Assembly (NCBI GenBank): GCA_027563935.2
Contig: CM050453.2
Coordinates: 85,100,665-85,164,664 of the forward strand
Reading direction: 5' to 3'
DNA length: 64,000 nt
Source of the DNA: Costus lasius
Taxonomy: Eukaryota; Streptophyta; Magnoliopsida; Zingiberales; Costaceae
Shown piece after piece: positions 46,285 to 55,303 of the stretch (position 1 is the first letter of the stretch; each line of letters opens with the position of its first letter). The notes under the pieces were generated by a model. It ran no database searches. It saw only the letters and a list, made by a program, of their open reading frames with translations, and was not told the origin of the DNA. The position numbers and the translations under genes are program-made.

Positions 46285-48187
46285 TGTTAGGAAACCCCGG
46301 GGATTTAAAATTTTAAAACAAGCACAACGGAAGCAATCCCCGAAACAGGCCAGTCCCAAAAACCCAGAAGATCGAGTCATGCGAAGGAATCGACATGGTG
46401 AGTAGGAGATGATACCTTGCAGCGAAGAGAAAGGATGAGATACAGGCGCCCAAATGTTCGCCCTCTGCACTCTCGCACACAGCCAACACTCAAGTTCTCT
46501 TCTTCCACGCCCGGTGCTAGCCTCGGGGAGAAGATCCACGCCTCTAGGAGAATCCCTCAAGAACCTGCGCCACCCTCTGATAGAGAATGCGCCAAGAGGA
46601 ACAGAAAGATGGAAAAATGCTGCCAAGGTCCAACCTTACAGCCGCCCAGAGGAGAGGAAAGAAGAGAGAAAGATGGCGCCAAGGAGAAGGAAGCAAGCAT
46701 CAAAAGCCTTAGGCGCAAACTCTCAACCCTCCCTCTCTCTTTTATAGAAATCGTGGTGACCTTTCGCATTATGAATTAAATTCAAAATTAATGTCTGAAT
46801 TAATTCGTTATTAATTATAGAATTAAATTCAGAATTAATTATAGAATTAAACTCTGAATTAAAGCCTCATAATGACCCATTAAAACTTTGAATTAAAGTT
46901 TTATAATGGTCATTAATGATGTGACTCTTCAAATTCAGAATTAAATTCATCATTAATCTCAGAATTAATTATAGAATTAAATATAGAATTTAATTCCCAG
47001 AATTAAATACAACATTTAATTCACCATAATGTCTATTGGGCCAGGCAACTTATTGTCATGGCCTATTAGGCCTGACGGCCCATTGGGCCTCAAGACCCAT
47101 TAGGTCTCACGCCCCAAAAGGCTTCACGCCCATTGGGCTAGGATGCCCATTGGTCCATGCTCCATGCTATACTTCATTTGGCCCATTTAGCCTATTGGGC
47201 CCATTTGGCCCAAAAATGAAGTTAGCTCCAATAAGTCCCTTCCATCTCATCAGGCACAGTGGCGCTGATGAATTCTCCCAAAAGGATCCGAGTTATCCAA
47301 TAACTCGATCATTAGGCTGCTTGATCAATACGAGAACCAGAGTTTCAAGTTGTGCAACCCTATAGGTTCCTCTGACGTTGGCAGTGATGAACTCAAGTCA
47401 TCACAAGTAGTGAGTGGCACCTAGCAGTGCATCGCTGCTACCCAAGTCTTCGGAATGGATATCAACATCGACATCCCCATCATCGCAATAAGATACCGAT
47501 GCATTACAGTCTCTTTGCCAAACTGATATCCGATCGAACAAAGTGTGTCACCACTTTGTTTTCACCCAATCTCATGGTCATGACTAAATCAGGCTTTCAC
47601 CTGGGTATAGCCATACACTTTCAGTCATGCAACCATAGGGGGGCCCCGTGGATATCAAACTTCCCACAAGAAGGGGCAAATCCTATGTCTGTTCATTGAT
47701 CTTCTCATATGGGTTGTGACATACCCAATGACAACCGTTATAACCTCCCTGCTATGGTAAGGTGTTAGGTTGTATCAAAGCATGTCCCTAACCATATAGA
47801 AGAGTCAATGACCTCAAGTCAAGGGATCAATGCACCTCTTGTCACTTGTGAGCTTAACTCATGACACCAAGTTAGAGCCTCACAGTGGGTCAGTCCAGTA
47901 TATCCACCACTGATATACCCATATGCCTGCGTTAGCACCCTGTGCCTAACCAGCCCATATACCAGTCTCACATGTACCAGAGCTATCCCTTGTCCATTCA
48001 GGTACTTGACTGGGGACACATCGTTTGATCACAGATACAATCTGTCTTCAAGGACATTATTATCTATGTACATAATCGCAGATGTAAACATAGCATAATA
48101 ACGACAATGCCAAAATGATATATTAAATATCAAAGTCAAGTAGTACAAGACAGACCAACAACGGGTCTAAGGGCATAAACACCAACA
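46285..48187 (-). mobile_element. Solo LTR of family S, inside the FAR1-like gene
   Basis: On the minus strand it runs from TGTTGGTGTTTATGCCC (48187) to ...TTTCCTAACA (46285), 1903 bp, with a perfect 5-bp target duplication TGTAT at 46280-46284 and 48188-48192. There is no primer site or internal sequence, so it is the product of LTR-LTR recombination. Removing it together with one TGTAT rejoins the FAR1-like frame. The S palindrome is at 47605-47616. Confidence 0.95.
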
Positions 48188-48826
48188 TGTATTGCAGCAT
48201 TATTGAAGATATGTCATAAACAAAAACGGTGTATTGTATTTGGCATCACAGTCTCAATGGCTTTAGATAGTGTGGCCGATTGATTTGTAAAAATAGTAAC
48301 AAAATACTGACCAGACATTGCTTTTAAAAATGTATCAAATAACCAAATAAAAGAATTAGCAGACTCATATAAGAGTGCAACACAACATATAATCATTTTC
48401 TTGTAGTGATTCACACTAATAATTAGAGTAGACGACATATCATACTCATTTGTTTGAAAGGTAGTATCAAAACAAATTACATCCCCAAAATAAGCATAAT
48501 CCATTATTGATCTACCATTAACCCAAAAAAAATTAAGACGCTCTCCAGATTCATGAGCTTCAATAGCAGAAAAAAAAAGGATCTTTGGCTCGTCTTTTCT
48601 TTAGGAAATTTAAAATATCCTTCTTTTCTTTACTATCCAATGTTTTACTTTTTTTTGTTTTTGAATATTATTTGTACTATCATCTCTTATGAACAACTTT
48701 ATCATTAGCTACTCCTGACCGAAAATAATTATAGATATGGTGAGCTTTGATACCAGAATTAGTCATTTGGTCTATAAGAGCATGTTGGAAAGATAAGATT
48801 TTTTATGTAATCTTAGCATTGAGACC

Positions 48827-49610
48827 TGATGACACCAAAATTTATAGTATATTTTGTGTCATTGCATTGGTCCTTTTATGTCATATTTATGCTATTTTGC
48901 TTGTTTTTAAGCCTTATTTGTCAAATATTGCGGAATCTACACCTTTTCTCATTTTTGATTATTTTCAGGTAAAAAGGGCCTATTTTGATGAATTTTGAAA
49001 GATTTGAGTGCACGGAAGAATTTCAAACGTCGAGACGAAGCTGCCAGTCAATATTCATCCAAATCAGAGATAGTTAGAAAATTACACCCCTGCTGTAATG
49101 GAAATTATGGGATATAATTTTTTGCCCAGAAATACACCACTGCCGTAAGGAATTCCACTGGCCATAATTTCTGCCCCAGAATGCACATAAACAAATTACA
49201 GCAATGCCGTAATAAAAATTACACTACCGTATTTTGGCCCAGAAATCCAAGAAGGAATTATGGCACTGTCGTAATATTTTTCACGGGCTGTAATTTCGAC
49301 ACAGAATTCACACAACCAAAATACGGTACTGTCGTAATCAAAATTATAGCCGTAATTAACACGTAGGTCTTTATCATAATAAAATTAGACTGACGAACAT
49401 CTATTTCATATCTAGTCATTGAAATTAAGGTGGATGAAACCCTTGTCCCAGTTTCTCTCTCTCATATTTTGTGTGATTTCCGTTTGTGTTATCATCATAT
49501 TCGATTTGCTTAGCTAGTGAGAAAACAATTATTTGGTACTTAACACGTAGGTCTCTGTGGTTCGATATCTTTTTATTACTTTGAGTATCCGTGCACTTGC
49601 GGACACAACA
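48827..49610 (+). mobile_element. Short Athila-type solo LTR, inside the FAR1-like gene
   Basis: 784 bp from TGATGACACC to ...GCGGACACAACA, flanked by a perfect 5-bp duplication AGACC (48822-48826 and 49611-49615). The middle (49095-49350) holds palindromic words of the CCGTAATT type like those of the J LTR, and the ends resemble J's ends. It is less than half the length of the J LTR. Confidence 0.92.
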
Positions 49611-49785
49611 AGACCTTATTTGGACTAGTCATTAGATGGTTATGGTCAATAAAAACTTTAGATACTGTCTGTTGACACAAATTTATATAGCATTTTACGG
49701 GTAATTTTACTAACAAAATCGTCTCCGTTTCATGGTTTACGTCCCATCATTGCCTTAATTACGATACATCTATGAAATCTACACC

Positions 49786-51447
49786 TCTTTTGGCATTTTC
49801 ACTTTTTCAGGTCAAAACGACCACAAAGAGGGTGGATTTTGGGACTTTTGAGATTAGAGGAACTCCTCCTAGTTCAAGAAGAGTCTAATTGAAGATTTTT
49901 TAATTTATTGGAGTCTCTGCTAAGAATCACGACTGGGTCATGAAAAAAATCACGTTCGTGACTCGTCTCTACACCTAAAGTGTCAAATAACCAATCTTGA
50001 GCGGGTCACAACTAGAATCATCCCCGTGATTGCGGACACGCCTATTTCGAAACTGCGATTTTAACTAGGGTTTCTTCAACTTAATCTAAGGGAAGGAAGG
50101 AGGGCAGCCAGGTCCTTTCCTCCCCCTCGACCAGAGACCCTAGAGCAGCTTTTGGATGAAAAAAATTAGCAAAAGAAATAATGATTTCGTGGAGATATGG
50201 GTGGCAACGTTTGCAGGATCTAGGGAAGAAGTAGAGAAGACGTTTCTTCGCTAAAAAATGGCAGTGGCTGAGGTAGATTTTGCATAGCCTGGGAAAGGGA
50301 TAGCAGCCCACTAAGGAGAGGAATAAGAGCCTTGGAGAGGACATTGGCAAAAGGATCAGAGGGAAGCAAAAAAGAGGACGCGATTGAACTTTAGAGAAGC
50401 CAAGGGAGAAGTGTTGAAATCCTACTCAAGGCAAGAATGAAGACATCTTTTACAGCACAAGGAGAAGAAGAAGAACTCCCCAAAACTCTCGGTTGATCAT
50501 CTCAGCATCAAATCCGATTTAGGGGAGTCTTCAATCTCATTTTCTACACCTTCTAGATAAATATTTGGAATGAATGAGCATATCTTTATATGTACTTGTG
50601 TGATGAACATGGATCTTGTAGCTTAAACTTTAAATCAGGACTTAGGGGAAGCCCTTTGATGATCTTATGATTGTCATAACCTTACTCCAAGTACTTTGAA
50701 TCCTTGCTGACCCTTATGGCGCTCTATGCCTGCTTAATCTGAGTGGAGCGCTTGAGCCTGCATTCCCCTGGGCGAGATTTGTAAATTAGGGAATATGGGG
50801 GAAACCCATTGACGAACTGTACTTGCTTGGAGTGCATGTACGGCCTCAAACGCGTTGGGAAAGAGGTCGTATGCATGTCAGAACCCTTCAGGTAAGAGAT
50901 TATCTAACCCTTATTGTACTCTGTGCCTGCGTAATCCGAGTGGAGCGCTTGAGCCTACACTCTCCTAGTGCAAGGTTTGTAAATCAGGGAATCTCGGGGA
51001 AACCCATTGACGAACTGTACTTGCCCACTGTAAGTGTAGGGCCTTAGATGCATCAAGTAGGTCAAGAGGCCATCCGCACGTCAGAACCATACGGATCAGA
51101 CCGGTAACCAATCCATGGGAGTGGGTAGGGCTATCGGAGGGAGCAACCTATACCTTTGGTACGGATTCCCTTGAACTAAATAGGAAGTTAGTCTTGGAGT
51201 TCGATTATTCATTCATAAGAGGTCAAAGAGGTGAACTCATATCCTGATTTACCTTTTATCCAAGTTCTCTCGTACAATTCTTGTCGTCTACATTCTTGCT
51301 CATTTAATTAGTTCAGCACTTAATTTCACAAATTTTAACTCTATCTAGCTAGTAAATTTGAGATCAGCCAGTATTTACCCATTAGTCCATGTGGGATCAA
51401 TATTTTATTACTTCGATAAACCCGTGCACTGGCGGGATACCCTATCT
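49786..51447 (+). repeat. 5' LTR of non-autonomous Athila K (family F)
   Basis: It matches 15599-17512 from TATGAAATCTACACCTC onward and is followed by an Athila primer site. Palindromic words at 49925-50040 include AATCACGACTGGGTCATGA and CCCCGTGATTGCGG. Two tandem units of about 197 bp lie at 50720-51050. The exact left end is unresolved because both copies are homologous only from this point. Confidence 0.75.
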
Positions 51448-51453
51448 AGTTTT

Positions 51454-51470
51454 TGGCACCGTTGCCGGGG
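51454..51470 (+). other. Primer binding site of K (tRNA-Asp)
   Basis: TGGCACCGTTGCCGGGG, one mismatch from the tRNA-Asp complement, just after the LTR. Confidence 0.88.
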
Positions 51471-51600
51471 AACTAATTTCGGCAATATTGACAAGAGTAA
51501 AAATTTGCTAGACTAGACCTTTTTATTGAAATTTTTATTTTTTGTTTCTTGTGGCTGAATTTTTTCTATCATCTAGAATTTCTGAATTTTCAAAAAAAAA

Positions 51601-51861
51601 ATGTTACCTTATGTTTCGTGTGATATTTGTGGATGTACATGTCATTCTTCTCATGAATGCCAATTGAGAATTTCATTTACTATTGACCCATACTCTAGCA
51701 ATCCTACAATGTTGCCTTATGCTTCTTGTGATATTTGTGGATATATTGGTCATTTTTCTCAAGAATGTCAATTGGGGATTCCATTTCCTATTGACCCATA
51801 CTCTAACACTTATGATATGGATTGGGGGAACAACCCAAACTTCTTTTACGAGAGTGACTAA
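51601..51861 (+). pseudogene. Reduced gag of K with a duplicated CCHC zinc knuckle
   Basis: The open frame of 86 codons holds two CCHC knuckles in tandem, CDICGCTCHSSHEC and CDICGYIGHFSQEC, made by an exact-frame duplication of 108 bp (starts 51601 and 51709). The NPNFFYESD end corresponds to the NPNFSY block after the knuckle in full Athila gag. Capsid, protease and pol are absent. Diverged, stop-containing sequence with gag tail character continues to about 52460 (for example PPPYKPQIPFP near 52230). The ATG lies close behind the primer site, so this could in principle be the first protein made from K RNA. Whether it is translated is unknown. Confidence 0.65.
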
Positions 51862-52714
51862 AACCCTTTGCAGCAAATGAATTTTAGAGAACCTGTAGAT
51901 TTCCACCAATAGCAATTTGATTAACCCCAAAAATCAAATTTAGAAACTAGGATTGAGAACTTTATTGTTGCTCAAACTAAGCAAACTGACAGTATAATTG
52001 AAGCAATCAAAGAGCTAACCTCTAGGGCAGATGCTTTGACTACACTTAGTAACATGTTGGAGAATCAAAAACCCCCAACAAGCCATCACCTTAACCGAAC
52101 CCATGGGAGAATTAGAGGAGCCTCAAGTGAAGATCAGTGGGTTAGGTGAGGGTGAATTGGAGAGTAATTTAGATTAGAAAGAATCAAATATTAGCATCAT
52201 AAATGTTGACGAAGAGGAACTAGTGTGCATTTTACCGCCACCGTATAAACCACAGATTCCTTTTCCCTAAAGTTTGATGGATGTAAGACTTGATAAGCAA
52301 TTTGGGTTATGTTACAATAAAGAAATCTTGAACCAAGTATTTGAGGAAATTCATGTCACCCAGATCAACAAAGACTCATTGGAAATTGACATGATTGATT
52401 GATGATGATGAGGTGACTAAAATTGATATTCAAGTAAACTTCCAACTGCAAAAATTAAATCCAACTATTTATGCAGAAAAAAGGAGGAGCTGAGACACTT
52501 GACAACATTAACCTTGGGATAAGTGAAAATCTAAAATTTGAATTTGAATCTATCCCAAGACTGAGGATGTTTAACATGATAGTGATCAACTTGCTTTTGA
52601 AATACATGATATTCATTTTGGTGGGAATTCTTTCAGGACAGCAAAAAGGCAAGAGATTATATGCACTTTACTATGCTAGTGATCCACCAGCAACACCATG
52701 ATATTCAAGCATTA

Positions 52715-52760
52715 GTCAAGCTACAGACCTTAAATTAGTGCTGCTTGGGAGGCAACCAAG
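52715..52760 (+). promoter_or_regulatory. Conserved post-pol noncoding motif, K copy 1
   Basis: It begins GTCAAGCTACAGACCTTAAA and ends CTTGGGAGGCAACCAAG. It is the same block as in G1 (14195) and G2 (9103). Confidence 0.7.
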
Positions 52761-53225
52761 CATGTTACTCTAGTTGATTTTATTTTCAGCATTTTTCCTT
52801 ATTTGCTTTCATGGTTTGTGTAGTTTAGTTATATTAACATGTTTTGATGAGTTTTCATGATGACTGGTTTGAGATCCTTGTTGATCTAATTATTTTGTTA
52901 TGTCTCGGAATGACACTAGGAAGTATTGATCAATTTTAAAAACCCTACTTTTATCTATTCTAGATTTGGCCATCCTCCTAATTACAATTTATGATCTACT
53001 CTGCTTAAAAGTTCCGATATCTGATAATGGTGATAACCTTATAGCTATGCAGCTCCTCCATTCTACACTTTTGGCAACAAATCTCAACTTTCAGTATCTT
53101 TAGTTCTTGAAGAACACATGAAGCCCTTTTCATGCTGAATGCGCAGCCCTATGTTGTCTACACAAAAGAGCAAGCAACAACCATGACTCTAGCTGACCCT
53201 ACTTACTGGGATGACACAAGCTGTG

Positions 53226-53270
53226 GTCAAGCTGATGACCCTAAATTAGCTCTCTTGGGAGGTGGCCCAA
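53226..53270 (+). promoter_or_regulatory. Conserved post-pol noncoding motif, K copy 2
   Basis: It begins GTCAAGCTGATGACCCTAAA and ends CTTGGGAGGTGGCCCAA. It is slightly more diverged at the 3' side. Confidence 0.65.
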
Positions 53271-53504
53271 CCTTGTCCTTTGCTCACTTATTTATTCCCA
53301 TCATTGAGATCCAGTTTGTAGTTGTTTTGAGAATGTTATGTTGGCCTTGTTGTGCCCTTTCATCACTTGTATTATTTGTCTTCTTGGTTTTCATATGTTC
53401 CTATTTATTTTAGTATGATTATTGATGTTTCTGCTTGCTATGGATGATATAGGTATATCCCTCAACTAATCCAAGGAAGATAGGCGTTTTCAGGTCATTT
53501 TTCC

Positions 53505-54085
53505 AGAAATCACAGCTGGTCATGATAAAAATCTTGACCGTGATTATCACTAAGCCTACATAGAATTTCACCGAGAGCTTTATGGCCGAGCTGTGACTGT
53601 GGTCACGGCCGTAAAATCTGTTCAGAAACTTTGCCGAGGGGATAACGACCAAGTCATGATGAAACTCGTGACCGGGATTTCTCGAAGGCAAAATGCAAAA
53701 ATTTTGACGAGAGCATTACAGCCGACCTATGACTAAAATCACAGGTGTAATAGACAACACAAAATTTTACGAGAGAATCACGACTAGGTGATGATGAAAA
53801 TCTTGACCATGATATCTATGCAGCAATTTTGACGAGAACATCATGGCAAAGTTGTGACCGTAGTCATGGACGTAAATGCGGACGCAGAATTTTTATAAGG
53901 AAATCACGACCAGGTCATGATGGAAATCTTGACCAGGATTTTTACAAAGCTCAATGAAGAAATCTCACCGAAACAATCACAGCAGGGGCAGTGACTATGG
54001 TCACGGCCGTAACAGCTACGCGCAAAGGTCAGCCAAAGAGGATAATGACCGGGTCATGATAAAAGTCGCGGGCATGATTCTTAAA
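53505..54085 (+). promoter_or_regulatory. Palindrome cluster between post-pol motif and ORF3 in K
   Basis: Repeated words of the form AATCACGACCAGGTCATGAT followed by AAAATCTTGACCGTGATT occur about eight times with variation. They match the words in K's own LTR (49925-50040) and differ from those of G1. A truncated ORF3 start (54390) follows. Confidence 0.6.
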
Positions 54086-54389
54086 CTGCTATCGGATCCT
54101 GACTTGCCGCCCGACCCGTCATGCTTCTAAACTTAATGCCGCCCAACAAATTCACTAAGGATTCCAGTTCCTCCACAGAACTCACATGGCCCACCTGCCC
54201 TGCCCCACCAAGTCATAGCTGCTCACCTTTCCGGTGACCCCTCGGACCTCGTCCGACGATCTCTACACTCCAGGTTTTCCATCTTTATTTCGCCGAACTC
54301 TCTGTTCCGATAACCTACTCTTCGGTGCTTCATGGGAACAACATCCCTTCAACTTTCCAGCTTCTTCGACTAATTCTTCCACCTCAACC

Positions 54390-54490
54390 ATGCCGCCTCG
54401 AAAGAAGTCGACGGGCAAGCAACCGGCCGGTGCTTCCTGTCCAGCTCCTCCACTGCCACAGCACCCAGGTGATGTAGCAACTAATAGGTG
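54390..54490 (+). pseudogene. Start of Athila third (env-like) ORF in K, truncated
   Basis: The frame MPPRKKSTGKQPAGASCPAP begins at 54390 with the basic start seen in G1 ORF3 (MAPKRK). It ends near 54480 where sequence of element I begins. An upstream in-frame ATG at 54234 extends the ORF, but the basic start is the likely true one. Confidence 0.45.
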
Positions 54491-55303
54491 AGGGGGTCCT
54501 TAAGCTGTCCTCTAGGGTTTTACACAATGCGCGATAAAACGGGAGAGGGTCATGAGACGAGGGAAGAGAAACACGTCAGAAAGTGTAGGGAATTTGATAG
54601 AAAGCACGACGAAATAGTGATGAGTTCGATTAGGGCAACATGAATGCGAATGAAGAGAACGACACCCAACTAAAATAATGCAACGCACTAACCTCGTAGC
54701 GATTTTAGCAATTTCCTACAACTCACTTAGCAAGTTTAAGCGTAGCTCGCGTTGGGGGATTGCGGTTTTGCGCAGTTTAGATCGCGTGCCTATGAAGCTG
54801 CAACAAACCAAGAACAAGAGATCCGACCACGCCTCCGATGGCAGATGGCCGGGGGTGAAGGATCAAAGGAAACCATAGCGAAGGAATGCGATGAAAATGT
54901 AAAGAAACAGGTGAACATGACCCACCAGAAAGGTAGGATTTACTTCTTATAAAGTGGGGGAGACAAGCTGGAAACACGTCGAGTCGAGACACCGGTTGCC
55001 GACTCTTACAAACTCCGAAGGCGAAGCGACTTCACTCTCCACACAAGCTAGAAGCTCTCTTGCTCACCAGGAGATCTCTACCTCTAAGAGAACTAACTAA
55101 CACACTAGCCCTACCTCCTCTTTTATAGAATAAGAGGGGTGGGAACAAACAAAATGCACAAGGGACAAGGAACTTTAACCACTAACAACTATTGCAGGCC
55201 ATTAAAGTGGTCAAGCTGCAACTACAAGACAAATATTAACAAGCTACTACCTAATATTCTTCGAAGCTGGTAGCACGATCCTGCGTCTTCGTACGGGGGC
55301 AGC
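54480..55303 (-). repeat. Probable 3' LTR of Ty3/gypsy element I, minus strand
   Basis: Downstream of the pol stop (55304) the minus strand has a TATA-like tctataaaagagg near 55118-55133 followed by a CT/AG-rich leader-like part, as in an LTR promoter. A possible start TGTTAATATTTG lies near 55240 and a possible end near 54471. Neither edge could be confirmed because the 5' LTR is outside the window. Confidence 0.45.

Larger units (their letters stand above)
45150..49750 (-). pseudogene. FAR1/MULE-type transposase-related gene, cut by two solo LTRs
   Basis: Read from 49750 downward: part of the FAR1 DNA-binding domain (VSKVFIDHNHLMTSPNKV, 49616-49680), then beyond the first LTR QHALIDQMTNSGIKAHHIY (about 48760), the MULE core FFWVNGRSIMDYAYFGDV and VICFDTTFQTNEYDMSS with WLFDTFLKAMSG (48214-48540), then beyond the second LTR LNKYQLVEHPWMISFLKLH and ADTSITQRSESI (46030-46250), the SWIM zinc finger CTCKMFERNGILCAHGIKVL (about 45700-45760), and a knuckle-like C-terminal piece (CNGPNYHNTSMC, about 45345-45380). 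The first catalytic aspartate (CFDTTF) is kept, but the TDQD-type second site reads FTNQSA. Stops (for example TGA for a conserved tryptophan after HRFCL) confirm inactivity. It could be a Mutator-like transposon or a domesticated FAR1-family host gene. Confidence 0.85.
51862..53480 (+). other. Noncoding remainder of K with two post-pol motifs
   Basis: No protein domain is recognisable apart from the short relic KRLYALYYASDPPATP ending at 52701. The conserved post-pol motif occurs twice (52715-52760 and 53226-53270), so K may be a composite of two related elements or carry an internal duplication. The ORF at 53132-53413 runs across the second motif and is not thought to be a gene. Confidence 0.6.

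Noticed and set aside
46012..46626. 204-codon minus-strand ORF as one gene
   Set aside because: Its first half is S-LTR sequence and its second half is the FAR1-like gene; the ATG is in the LTR, so it is an accidental fusion frame.
48740..49010. Plus-strand ORF (83 codons) as a membrane protein gene
   Set aside because: It crosses the left edge of the solo LTR at 48827, so it is a chance frame.
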